Under the pieces are notes generated by a model. It was not told where the DNA came from, did no database searches, and saw only the letters and a program-made list of their open reading frames with translations. The translations under genes were made by a program, and so were the position numbers. Shown here one piece after another: positions 1 through 11,279 of a stretch of DNA of 64,000 nt. Within the stretch, counting starts at the first letter, position 1; every line of letters starts with the position of its first letter. The DNA comes from Malus domestica (lineage: Eukaryota; Streptophyta; Magnoliopsida; Rosales; Rosaceae). The DNA lies in contig NC_091673.1 in NCBI RefSeq assembly GCF_042453785.1, positions 11,813,501 through 11,877,500 on the forward strand, given 5' to 3'.

Positions 1-118
1 TAGGTCTCGGGTTCGAGACTTGGGAGCAGCCTCTCTATAAATGGGGGTAAGGCTAGCCAACATTCACCTCTCCCAGACCCTGCGTAAAGCGGGAGCCTTG
101 TGCACTGGGTACGACCTA
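1..118 (+). mobile_element. Au-like SINE, 3' part (runs off window)
   Basis: The first ~118 bases carry a tRNA-type B box (GGTTCGAGACT) followed by the conserved plant Au-SINE body: AGCCTCTCTATAAA, GGTAAGGCTAGCCAAC, CCCAGACCCTGCG and AAGCGGGAGCCTTGTGCAC. The tRNA-like head with the A box lies to the left of the window. It sits in an intron of the LPD gene, in sense orientation. Family assignment is from remembered Au-SINE sequence; the target-site duplication cannot be checked because the left end is missing. Confidence 0.8.
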
Positions 119-233
119 ACTGCATGCACGTGTAGATACAAGAATTTATCATCGTAAATTGGTTACTTCCAGTTACGGTTAGTTGTGAAAACATTTGATT
201 CTTATGGTGCTGCTTTCTTGTGACTTACTGTAG

Positions 234-3200
234 GTGTCAGCTGCTGGATACGACAGACAGGGAGTAGCTGATCATGCGAATAATCTTGCAACAAAAATTC
301 GTAATAGTCTGACCAATTCAATGAATTCTCTTGGAGTCGACATTTTGACAGGTGTTGGTACAATTCTGGTAAGTTGTACGTTCTAATATATTTGGTGGCA
401 ACACAAACTAACGTCTCATGTCCAGTTTTCTTTTTTCTTTTTTTAAATGAAGCTTGTTTTGGTACAATGTTGAGCTGGTTAGAGCATGGCTATGATTAAG
501 TTTGAAATCTCTCATACAATATAAGTGCTGGCATCCTGATAGTTATCCTGACATTGGTTCTCTTGTTCATGAAAATATCAGGGCCCTCAAAAGGTGCAAA
601 TTGGATCGTCTGACAAAGTAGTAACGGCAAAAGATATAATCATTGCCACTGGTTCTGTTCCTTTTGTTCCTAAGGGCATTGAAGTCGATGGTAAAAATCA
701 TTTGTTTCTTCTATTCCTTGCTATCTAATGGTTGATCAAATCATTTTTTGGTTTTAGAAGACGCGTAAAAGTTAACTGATTTGGGAGCATTGGTTACTAG
801 CCTATGGGATCTTTGTGACTAACTATATAAGTAACCTGCAGGGAAGACTGTGATTACAAGTGACCATGCTCTCAAATTGGAGTTTGTTCCAGAGTGGATT
901 GCAATTGTTGGAAGTGGTTACATAGGTCTTGAGTTCAGTGATGTTTATACTGCACTTGGGAGTGAGGTAGTTCCTTTCTTTCAATTTACATTTCATCTTC
1001 TGAATTTTTGCATTATTTCGACATAAAAAATAAAAGGAAGCTAATTCTATGGGTCAATTAGTGACTTCTCTTTGTGTACACCAGCTCAATGAGCCACCTT
1101 TTCATATATTTTAATCTTTCAAAAGATTTCTTTGGTACGACCTTGGAGTTCTTGTCTCACAGGGGAGCCTTGACTAATCTTAAGTATTTTGCAGGTTACT
1201 TTCATTGAAGCTTTAGATCAGCTTATGCCTGGTTTTGATCCTGAGATTGGGAAGTTAGCCCAGAGGGTTCTAATAAATCCACGGAAGATTGATTATCAAA
1301 CTGGAGTATTTGCATCCAAGGTAAGTGGATGTTTTTATCTGATTGTTCTGTTAAGTGTTTTCAGGATTGTTGCTTCAGTTTTTCACTGTCTTTGGTTTTT
1401 TATAGATCACACCCGCAAAGGATGGGAAACCAGTCACCATTGAACTAATTGATGCAAAGACCAAGGAACCAAAAGAAACTCTTGAGGTAATTGACTGGAT
1501 CTTTTTAAACCGACGTAACATATCTAAAGGATATAGTTTTCTGCCATTAACGGATTTGGTCATACGAATCTGATAGACACAACCACATCCTTTTTTAGTT
1601 GAATAATACCCTTGTGAAGGAACCTGTTCCCATATGTATGTTGTTAAGTTGCTAATTTATAGATTAACCTGCTGTGATTCTGTGTTTGAAGTCAGGCATA
1701 TGTTTAGACTTCCAAATTGATGCCTTAGTAGCTTGAGTGCTTGCCTTAAAATTACTATAGGCATAACTGTTACAGTTCAAATGTATGAAAGGTTTTTCCA
1801 AGGAATTTGTGATAGACCGTTGTACTTTAATCTTCTCCCAGGTAGATGCAGCACTAATTGCAACTGGAAGAGCCCCATTCACACAAGGTCTTGGATTGGA
1901 GAATGTATGACATCTCGATTAACATATATTTAATTTTGGAGTGTATATATAGTTATTCAGCAAAACAGCAGCAATAGGATCTGACATTACTTTTATGCAG
2001 GTCGATGTAGCAACACAACGTGGCTTTATTCCTGTTGATGAGCGCATGCGAGTAATAGATGCAAATGGCAAATTGGTATGTTGCAAATTTTCTTGTGATC
2101 ATGAACCCTAGCATCAACATTATCGATTGTTTCTGATGTGAATTTTGAATATCAGGTTCCTCACCTATTTTGCATTGGTGATGCTAATGGCAAGATGATG
2201 CTTGCTCATGCAGCCAGTGCACAAGGAATTTCAGGTTAGTGCACCTAACTAATTTCATTTGAATCTCCCTGTCGCTCTCTCTCACGCACAAAAACTTAAC
2301 TATCGTCAACACCTTTTTTTAGTGGTTGAACAAGTCACAGGAAGAGACCACGTGCTCAATCATTTGAGCATTCCAGCAGCATGTTTCACACATCCAGAAA
2401 TCAGTATGGTTGGACTGACAGAGGTGAGTAATTTGCTAATTGCCATATTTTTGTTTTCAACATCTATCACAAAGGTTACACTTTTATTTATCATTTTTTA
2501 TTTCACATTCTGTTTCTTTTGACAGTGTTAATTAGAGATATTTTAGCTTTCATAAATATTGGAAGTTTAACTAAATAATTACCATTTTCAGCCTCAAGCA
2601 AGAGAGAAAGCTGAAAAGGAGGGATTTGAAGTAAGTATTGCCAAGACCAGTTTCAAGGCCAACACAAAGGCCTTGGCAGAAAATGAAGGAGAGGGACTCG
2701 CTAAGGTGCTTTCTTTTTTCCAAATTTATCTTTCGACTACACAGAAAATTAGTACCGAGTACTGGTGTTGTCAATGAATTGTTCTTTATGGCTGATATGT
2801 ACCGTGGATATTTACGATCCCCTTTCTGCTTTGTTTTTATGCAGTTGATATACAGACCAGATAACGGAGAGATTCTTGGAGTTCATATTTTTGGGCTACA
2901 CGCCGCAGACCTTATTCACGAGGCATCAAATGCGATAGCATTGGGGACACGCATTCAAGTAAGTACCTATTTAAAGCTACTGTGTTGGCATGCCCCTGCA
3001 CTGCAACTTCTGATGTGCCCCCTATAATCTACCACTCCTAACTTTCAGTTTACTTATATTACCGTCCATTTGATCTTGCAGGATATCAAGTTTGCAGTCC
3101 ATGCACATCCTACTTTGTCCGAAGTCCTAGACGAATTATTCAAGTCCGCAAAGGTGAGCTGCTGACGTTAATTTCTTAATCCACGCTTCATCGATGCTAG

Positions 3201-3300
3201 TTCTTTTTCCTGATGTGTTTTTACCCAGATATCTTTTTACATTATCGTCGGGCAGGTAGCTCATGTTCCTAGCCCAGTCAGTGAACCAGTTGCAGTCTAA
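234..3300 (+). CDS. LPD1: Plastidial dihydrolipoamide dehydrogenase (E3), 3' part, 13 exons visible
   Basis: E3 reoxidises the dihydrolipoyl groups of the plastid pyruvate dehydrogenase complex and passes electrons through FAD to NAD+. Visible exons: 234-368, 582-690, 842-966, 1195-1320, 1406-1486, 1842-1904, 2001-2075, 2156-2234, 2323-2423, 2592-2705, 2845-2958, 3082-3153, 3256-3300, all with GT-AG borders. The first visible exon reads [20 protein letters not shown], typical of the plastid rather than the mitochondrial isoform. The NAD-binding motif is [20 protein letters not shown], the FAD-contacting segment is CIGDANG, and the dimerisation domain holds the HAHPT active-site motif (His of the catalytic His-Glu pair). 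The N-terminal transit peptide, FAD GxGxxG motif and redox-active CxxxxC lie outside the window, so the gene is 5'-incomplete here, not broken. The 3' UTR extends to roughly 3560. In Arabidopsis the orthologue also neighbours a CAMTA gene. Confidence 0.93.
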
Positions 3301-4127
3301 GCTTCCTCAATACTCGGGTATAAATTTTGCAGACATTTGCTTGTAATTGGGAGTTTCAGGAAGTTTTGTATCAGAGGACGGAAGAGATCAAAACCCAGAG
3401 AAGAGAAGGAACTTGAGGGAATCAAGGACGACTTGCCCCGAAATATTTGTCGCCTTTGTATCTTGGATTCTTGGTTTTGTTAATGGCTTGAAGAAACATT
3501 TGTATTCATAATTGTTTTTACACTCCAAATTTTCTATATTAAGAAAGAAAAATACACTTGTGAGGAGTATAGAATAAGATTTTTGGAACGTCAATAACAG
3601 TTCCAAATTCGAATTACTATCAAAATTGCTTTTTCTTTTAGGAAAATAGCGGTGAATAAAAAGTTTTGGAGAAGGTAATGAATCCGTCCTCTAGGTGGAT
3701 CAGCATGTTTCTGACCAAATTTTGTTCTTAAAAATTTAAATTATTCAATTATTGGAATTTTCTAACCGGATAATGCTAGAAAGACCAAATTTGTAAATCA
3801 AATTTTATAATCCAAATAATGTGGATGTAATGTTTGAATTGATTAACGTGCTTATTATTTCATATTGGCAACACATCATTTGATTTGCAAATTTAGCTTC
3901 TGAATTCGGTCTCACTAACATTATCCTTTCTAGCCCTAGTTTTAAGACCTACCGGTCTGAAAATTAGGAATATAAAATGAGGTGGAGAATTCCAATAATT
4001 AAAACTCAACCAATAACCCAATGAACAACAAAATATACAAGCATTCTAAACAAATGAAGAAAATTGAAATTACCGTAGAGCATTTTAACAAGAAAACAGC
4101 AGCAATGAACACCAAATCATGAAGCTA
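3301..4127. other. LPD 3' UTR and intergenic spacer
   Basis: Bases 3301 to about 3560 look like the LPD 3' UTR. The rest is AT-rich spacer between two convergently oriented genes (LPD on +, RPL29 on -). I recognise no gene, RNA or mobile element in it. Confidence 0.5.
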
Positions 4128-4228
4128 CTACATTACTAGTAACAAAGCGTAAAACTACGTCAAAATCAAACCACTCTGACCGGGAAAACCCAATCAGAGC
4201 CAGGATTTGGAGATCTCACTCTTCCCCA
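4128..4228 (-). pseudogene. Degenerate duplicate of the RPL29 stop-codon end and 3' UTR
   Basis: Read on the minus strand, this stretch begins with GGGGAAGAG, the bases that encode the last codons of RPL29. It then follows the RPL29 3' UTR with scattered changes: shared blocks include TGGCTCTGATTGGG and GTAGTAGC/AGTAGTC at the end. The matching part of RPL29 is about 4865-4976. No upstream coding exons are seen next to it, so it is only a tail fragment. It could be a small local duplication or what remains of a tandem RPL29 copy. Confidence 0.5.
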
Positions 4229-4959
4229 AAGTAAGAATAAAACCCAAACAAAATCCAAAGAACCCTAATCTGGAAAATATAACAACTATATCCTAGAGAA
4301 TCACATTAGAATACGAAATATAACAAGACTTGTAATAACACAAATATTTCAAATAAGTTTACGATACTGGATCTACTCAAATACTAACTACAGTTGTGAA
4401 TCCAAATTTTAATCTGCAGAGACCTCGGCAGTAAGGGCGTCGATGCTGGCAATTCTAGTTTATCTCAGAAAATGGACCAGACCATGAAACCCAAGATACA
4501 ACAAACTTAATACATACGCATTTCTGATGCTAAAATCCTTCACAAATAATGTGTCCAACCAAAAATGCTTAATAAAAAACCGGAGCAGCTAGCAGGGAAA
4601 ATACCTGACAGGGCACAATACCAATATCAACCACAATCTGAACAACTAAACAAAACTGAAATTCCATATCATGGTAGTAAATAAATAACTTGCACTAATA
4701 AGATTTAAGAGTGAGCACTCATCGATTTCAATCAATAAATGAATGCAAAACCACAAAAAAATTATCTCAAAAACTCAATCTCTTTAACAAAAGTAGCAAT
4801 CTCAAGAGTGATGCTCGTACATTAAGTTGAAATAAAGCCCACCAGAGTAACATCAGACTACTATGTTACTAACAGCAAATTAAACATAAATTGACATCGA
4901 AATCAACAAACCCTAATCGAGAAAACCCCAATCAGAGCCATGATTTTGAAGGTCTCACT

Positions 4960-5311
4960 CTACTCTTCCCCGGAGGCAGATTCATTCTTGGTGTTGTTGT
5001 GCTTCCTGGCATACCTCTGGTTCCTCAGAAACTTGGGGTCCATCTGAAACCCAAACCCCGAAAATTAAAACCCAGAACTCAAAAATTAAAATCCAAAGTT
5101 CAACAAATAAAACCCAGAATCCAAATAATTAAACCCATAAGCAATTATTAACAAAACAAAATTAAAGTAATGCAAAAATTGATGAGATATAGAAAGGTAA
5201 AATGGATACCCCTTTGGTGGAAGTGTGGCGGTGCCTCTTAGGCTTCTTGATGCCGTTCCTGTGGGCCTTGCGCGACTGGTTGTGGGCGGTGTGATTCTTC
5301 GACTTGGCCAT
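4960..5311 (-). CDS. RPL29: 60S ribosomal protein eL29
   Basis: Small basic protein of the large ribosomal subunit, cytosolic. Two coding exons: 5210-5311 (34 codons, begins [20 protein letters not shown], ends HTSTKG) and 4960-5043 ([16 protein letters not shown], ends SASGEE, stop TAG). Total 61 residues, the usual plant length. The second exon starts with an internal Met codon directly at the acceptor, as in Arabidopsis. An acceptor-like TTTGCAG two bases before the start codon indicates a 5' UTR intron, common in plant ribosomal protein genes. The conserved N-terminal block is rich in Lys, His and Asn. Convergent with LPD upstream in the window and divergent from SAR1. A fragment resembling its 3' end lies at 4128-4228. 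I see no broken codon or missing residue. Confidence 0.95.
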
Positions 5312-5475
5312 CTCTGCAAATCCAAAAAAACCCAGATCACAATACACGTAATCAGCACCAAAATGGAGTGGAGATACTGATCGAGTTAGAGAGAGACATA
5401 TGAGAGAGTGATAGAGAGAGAGGGAGACGAACCGGAAAGAGAACGTTGGAAATAGCAGCGACGACGCTTGGGTGG

Positions 5476-5656
5476 TTTAGGGTTCTCTTCGCCGCTGTAA
5501 AATGGGAAGTTGAGCTTTATATGAGAGCTCCTCCAAAACCCTAGCTGCCGGGTCTTGTATTTTCGTAATGACGAAAGTACCCTTTTAGTACCGATTGAAA
5601 AATTTGGGCTTGGGTTGGGCTGGACATCATGTGCCCAGTATTAGTATAATTGGGCT
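5476..5656 (-). promoter_or_regulatory. RPL29 promoter: telo-boxes and site II motifs
   Basis: Upstream of RPL29 there are two telo-boxes, AACCCTAAA at 5476-5484 (minus strand) and AAACCCTA at 5536-5543 (plus strand). Three TGGGCT site II motifs follow at 5605-5610, 5616-5621 and 5651-5656. This combination is the known signature of plant ribosomal-protein and other growth-linked promoters (site II bound by TCP factors), so the regulatory role is established knowledge applied to motifs seen here. Confidence 0.75.
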
Positions 5657-7396
5657 TTATTGTTATCATCACAGACCCAATATTATTTTCTTTTACCTTT
5701 TTTACTTGAAGAAACTCAAAATACACCCAGCCATTCCCCTCCCCTGCGTCCATGTGCTTTCCCTTAGATCACTTCCACCCCTGACAAATGTGCTAATTCA
5801 AAGTCTATTTTTTAGGTCAGCTCCCCCAAAAACCCACTCCACCCCACCCAATAGGCTGGCCCAAAGTGGAGGCCAGCTTTGAGCACAACACATAATGGAC
5901 TGAGCAAGAGACCGGCCTACATGATGCCAGCTGACGTCAACCATGTGAATTTTCTTTTTATTGCCGCTAGCGAGTGGAATACACGCGCGCATTCCAGCAT
6001 TAAAAAAAAAAGGTTAGATCTTACCTGGGCCACGTGTCCACTTTTGGGCGGTTGGATTTCTGTTTAAAAATACATAAAAAAACAAAAGATTATTATATAT
6101 ATATATAAATACCTAACCATCTTTCACAAAAATTGTACTTTCGGAAAATAACACGTGGCGTGACAAGATTGATTAAAAATTATATCCGAAATTAAAAATA
6201 AAAATTTTTATTATTATTTTATAAAAAAAAATTTAATAATATTTTAATACGAATTGAATAGACTGTTGCCCAGCTCATTTTTTAGGGGTGAATATGTACT
6301 TGGCCAATTACTGTTCATTTGAGTCAATTAGTATTCATTTGGGTGGATTAAATGAACTTTAGGCCAACTTATTTTTTAGGGATGGGGTTGCTCTAATCTC
6401 TCATTGACTCTAGTGACGACCATTGTGAATTTGTGATACAAACCAATGTGAAGAAGATTATCTTAAAGTAAGGTTTTTTATGGATTATCAATATTTGTCA
6501 CTTTATTATTTAACATTAATTTATGTGCCAATTAGAACACATAGAACGATAAAGTTGTGTTTACTAACTAAGAATCGAAATAAGCATGAGTAGGAATTGG
6601 TGTACGTAGAAATGGGTAATAAGCGGGCATCGAAATCAGAAATTTATGTTGAACTATTTATAATGATGTCATAAATTGGAATCAAGCATTAATAAACAAT
6701 TGTATTTAAAATTAACTAAATTTTATTTATAAATCTATTTAATATACATGTATGTTTAAAAATTATTATGGTTCAGGTGAGTCAATCCTAATGTAATTAA
6801 TAGTACTTCAACCTAACTCAATTCGCCTACTGACCGAGTTGTCAAATTTTTATGCCAAAATAAAGTTAATGTTAGAACCCAACCCAACTTATACAAGGTG
6901 AGTTGGTAGATAGGCCCGCCAAAATTCAACGTAAATTTTATTTTTGTTGTAAAATAAACAATGTTTAAGTGGAAAATTGAAAAGGAAAAGATTTCGAATT
7001 TCAGTCAACTAATGAACCATTTCAATTTGGAACATAGAGGTATCTATTTTAATTTTATTGTGAAAATGGGAGGTATTTCATCTTATTTAGCTAAGAGGAA
7101 AGGATCCCTTCCATCTAATATTTTTTATTAAACAATCCGAATCTTTGAAATTTGATTCAACAACTAAAAATACAGACCAATTCTAAAAGTTATAATAACT
7201 TTAACTGTTAAATCAAATATCAAATATCCAAATTATTTGATAAAGAAAATTAAGGAAAAGGAATTCGGAAATGATCATTTCCTAACTAACTAAGACACCT
7301 AAATAATTTCCCATTCGCGTTGATGGTCAAAAGTCAAAGCGACAGAGAGGTATGTGTAGTAACATGACAAGAAGTCAAAAGACAACCAAAATTACA
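5657..7396. other. Intergenic spacer, RPL29 to SAR1
   Basis: AT-rich spacer between divergent genes, no coding region recognised. The part from about 5805 to 6395 starts with ATTTTTTAGGTCAGCTC and ends with ATTTTTTAGGGATGGGGTTG, which looks like a decayed repeat of the kind found in many copies in Rosaceae. I could not show terminal repeats or a target-site duplication, so I do not call it an element. Confidence 0.35.
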
Positions 7397-7405
7397 TAAA
7401 TATAT

Positions 7406-7551
7406 AGGTGTGATATCCACACACCCCTTTTTACTTCTCATACATCTTTCTAATTTTTGACCGTCAGATCAGATGAAATGAAAAAGATCAACGGATATAA
7501 ATTAACAAGGATGTGTGAGAAATAAAAAATGATGTGTGGATAGCACATCCT
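7406..7551. mobile_element. Mutator-type MITE, 146 bp, with exact 9-bp TSD
   Basis: The two ends are inverted copies of about 40 bp: the left reads AGGTGTGATATCCACACA, and the right read backwards gives AGGATGTGCTATCCACACA, with similarity continuing through T-rich and TTCTCA(T/C)ACATC segments. The element is flanked on both sides by TAAATATAT (7397-7405 and 7552-7560), an exact 9-bp duplication. Terminal repeats of this length with a 9-bp duplication fit a non-autonomous Mutator-like element. It lies about 300 bp upstream of the SAR1 start codon and could affect that promoter, which is inference only. Confidence 0.85.
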
Positions 7552-7853
7552 TAAATATATTAGGTAAAGCATATAATATTAATTTCCAGAAAATACAAAT
7601 ATATATATATTTCCCTAATTATTCATCACATATTTCCTCACCACCGCCACTTGCAGAACCCATCAGAGTCCAGGCTCCTCCAGTTGTACCGCTGAACAGG
7701 ATTCGGTTGTCACCACCAAAACGACAAATCCCCACAAACCCATTTGTTAAATCCCCTCCCATTCGATCTCTTCTCCCCCGATTCGTTGTGGGTGTTTTGG
7801 TCCTTCCTTAAAAACTCCGCCGATCTGCTCCCGGAGAAGAATCAGCCGCTGCC

Positions 7854-9939
7854 ATGTTTCTGCTCGACTGGTTCTACGGCGTCCTCGCCTCCCTTGGGCT
7901 GTGGCAGAAGGAGGCCAAGATTCTGTTTCTGGGTCTCGACAATGCCGGCAAGACAACCCTCCTCCACATGTTGAAGGACGAGGTTTGATTCTCTTTCTCT
8001 GAGTCCTCGTTTTTGAGGTTGAATCTTTGCTGGGTTTTTGTTGTTTTTGAGGAATGTGTGTGAATGTGGTGGTGGGTTTTGTTGCAGAGATTGGTGCAGC
8101 ACCAGCCGACCCAGCATCCCACGTCGGAGGAGCTGAGCATTGGGAAGATTAAGTTCAAGGCTTTTGATTTGGGCGGACACTCGATCGCTCGGCGAGTCTG
8201 GAAGGATTACTATGCTAAGGTATTAGATTTGTTGAATTGGTAGTGTTGGAATTTGATTGGATAGTAATTTTCAGCTGAATTTTTTATCCGCATATTGCTT
8301 TGGTGTATGAACTTCATACTTTCACTATAACTCCGGCCACTACTTGTATGTGAATCGTGATCTCTTGTTTTGTTTTGATTGAGTGGAAGTTATGTTTTTT
8401 CGATTCGAAAATATCAACAATGCTGTAGTTTTTGAGATTTCGATCGATTTCAACTTGGGACAGGTTGTTTCAAACTTCATTTATTTCTATATTTCGATGT
8501 TTGTCTTTGTTGCGCAGTACATTATGATTATATTGTAGCTCCTTGTCTGCATACATGTTCTAACCCAACAATCGGGTTGCAATACATTTGTTTGCACCCG
8601 CTGGTCAGCATGTTTTGCCTTCATAATCCCGGATGAAATTTCCTTGAGTTTATCTGATTCATGGGAGGCAAACATTTACGGTGGAGGTTTTGCAGAGAGC
8701 ACCTCTTTTCTTTTTACCAGGAGGTATTTTACTAAGTATCTTTCCAGACGTGATGTCCTTAAAAATGCCATCATGCTTCATGATTGTGGCTTGGTCTTAG
8801 AGTTGAAAACTTACTCTCTCATTACGAACAAGTCACAAAACATTTCCTTGTGAGTTAACTTGACAGTGATTATTTACATTTGATAAAAACATCAGAGTCT
8901 GGTTAAACACACTAAACCAAATGAACCTTTATTCTCCGTCTCCTTCTATCCGTGTTTTTCTGCTATTATTTTCCTGTTTCTTTCCAACATATGGGAAATT
9001 GTTTCAACTCAATTTTCTATGATTCAGAGTCTGGACCTTTAATTTTGCAAGAGTCCTATCTTTTCAAAAGTCACGTATCCACGTCCATGCTATCTAGTTT
9101 TAATAAATCACTTCATAAACCTTCTCCATGCTTCCTAATGGAGAAGTCATTCATCAAGAAGAGTGAACAAAGAGAAGACAACTATATTATGGAAAGTGGA
9201 CTTTATGACTCCGCTATTCCAGACATTGGAAGATTTAGTTGTGGTTGCTTCTCTTTGCAAGTGAACCAATCTATTGTGATTTTATTTTGGATCAGACTTG
9301 ATGACTTCTTTATCAGAATAGATGCTTAGTAGCTACATGCTTGCATTCATTTTGATTTCCCCTTGATACACCAAGTCTCACCGCTTCATGATTCCATATA
9401 AAATTCTCAGTTCCTGCTCCAACCTCTCCTTGACCAAATATATTAAGTTCCATAATTCCTTTTTTCTCTCAAGTTTCTAGTTTGTCGTATGGCGTTTATG
9501 GTCCATATTCTTGGCCGTGATTGTTGTTAGAGAATTTAAGTTGTCTTGAATTTCTCTTGGATTTTGCTGATTTACATCCTAATTGCTGCAAGTTTTCCAT
9601 TTTCTCCGCTGTGAACAGGTTGATGCAGTGGTTTATCTGGTTGATGCATACGACAAGGATCGTTTTGCAGAATCAAAGAAGGAGCTGGATGCCCTCCTTT
9701 CAGATGAGAGCCTTGCAACGGTTCCATTTCTTGTGCTGGGCAACAAGATCGACATCCCTTATGCTGCTTCAGAAGATGAACTCCGATATCATCTAGGACT
9801 GACCAATTTCACAACTGGCAAGGGGAAGGTGAATCTTACAGACTCCACTGTTCGCCCTCTCGAGGTTTTCATGTGCAGTATCGTGCGCAAGATGGGGTAC
9901 GGGGATGGCTTCAAGTGGGTCTCCCAATATATCAAATAG
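7854..9939 (+). CDS. SAR1: SAR1 GTPase, tandem copy A
   Basis: SAR1 starts COPII coat assembly at ER exit sites: in the GTP form its N-terminal amphipathic helix ([17 protein letters not shown]) inserts in the ER membrane and recruits Sec23/24. Exons: 7854-7982, 8088-8219, 9619-9939, giving 193 residues, the normal plant length. Motifs: P-loop GLDNAGKT (27-34), switch II DLGGH, NKID for guanine, and SIVRK near the C terminus, which ends in SQYIK. One oddity: the residue after the catalytic His of DLGGH is Ser, where plant SAR1 (and copy B) has Gln. Intron 2 is long (1399 bp). The second SAR1 gene follows 1.34 kb downstream on the same strand with identical intron positions, so the two arose by tandem duplication. 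Confidence 0.95.
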
Positions 9940-11279
9940 AGATTAGTGTAGGTGGATAACATTTCTGCTCAGTATGTGTGGTAAATTTTCCTGCGAATTT
10001 GTAGTTTCTGACCACAATTATAATGGAAGAGGGATTTCTTATTCGAGTTTGATCGGATTGATGGATTAACAACTCATGGTATATCATTTGTCGCAATGTT
10101 CGATTTTAAATCTGTGCTTCCTGAACTAGATCGTGATTCTTTTATGATGAATTATGAATCTTATTAAGCTCTGTTTTTGGTTCTGAGCAGTTTCGTATTC
10201 ACTTACTTTTGGAAATCTTTGTTGTTTAATCCATTTTTCCCTTCTATGATGGATTCATTTGTCTTTCCATGAGCATGGATTTCTTCTTGTTCAAGATTGC
10301 AGAACGGCTAAGAGCGTTTTAGATAACCAAAATCGCTCTATCTACCATTTGACGGGAAAATCTAGAAGTGTATCTTACAAAAGCATTCTCGAGAGCTTTG
10401 TAACTCAATTGGTCAAGGGCATTCATTTTTACATTGGAGTTTGAGTCCTCCTAAATACCGTTTTTATCACCCAAATATATCGCGTTACTAGAAACATCTC
10501 CAATGGCATAAATTTTTTGGAATGTTCGAAATACAGGATGATATATCATATGCCATAATATAAGTGGAGGAAAGTTTTACTTTTCAAGTGTCTCTGCACT
10601 TGTAAATGACATGTGATGTGTTAATCTTTCCAGCATACTAAAAAATCTCTCATCCAACGATAAGATGTATTTATCTTATTTTGTATTTCCGGTTCAACCA
10701 AAAATGTATATTACACATTTCAAAGCATTTACATTGTCGTTAGAAATGCTCTAATACAAAATAAATAAATTGATAGAAAGTCGTGTCCACGAAATTCAAA
10801 TTAAGAAATAAAAAAAGTGATGATTACGGCCTAAGATTACTTCACGCATCCATTTATGTCAAGGACAAAGAAAAGAATGGGGATCATTCCCACTACCAGT
10901 TTCCAAATCGATGGCTGGCACACGAGGACACAGCCTAATGACGCATACCATCCAATAACATATTTCCACGTAGGGTCCGCACTCCCAAAACCGGCATTTC
11001 CCAGTCACCGTACTTATTCACCGGCTCCACGTCACCACCTTCTTCACCGAACCCCTCCGCTTACCTACCAAAGCAGTCACACCCTGTCCAGCTTACGCAC
11101 TCTGACAGTCCCCGTATTAATATATTTTCCCGGAAAATCTTTCAAAATGCCAACCAAAACAGAAAATTAGGATTTTCCGTCACTTTCTTGGGAAAATCTC
11201 GTCTAAATTTTTGTCTTTGGAAAATTCAAACTTTCGCGATTTGAATATCTGCTCCGACTGAAAGAGGAGAGAAGAAACC
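9940..11279. other. Spacer between the SAR1 copies
   Basis: Holds the 3' UTR of copy A and the promoter and leader of copy B. At about 10399-10460 the text AACTCAATTGG followed 33 bp later by GAGTTTGAGTCCTCC resembles the A and B boxes of a worn tRNA-derived SINE, but ends and duplications are not visible. From about 10490 to 10750 the ends (CATCTCCAATGGCAT, and an inverted similar GAGCATTTCTAACG) hint at an old MITE. No gene is recognised. Confidence 0.35.

Noticed and set aside
4891-5151. 86-codon plus-strand open frame
   Set aside because: It lies antisense to the second exon and intron of RPL29, whose splice sites and protein match are clear.
8952-9329. 125-codon open frame as a nested gene
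   Set aside because: Inside a SAR1 intron, no recognisable domain, no promoter or start context; treated as chance or old insertion.
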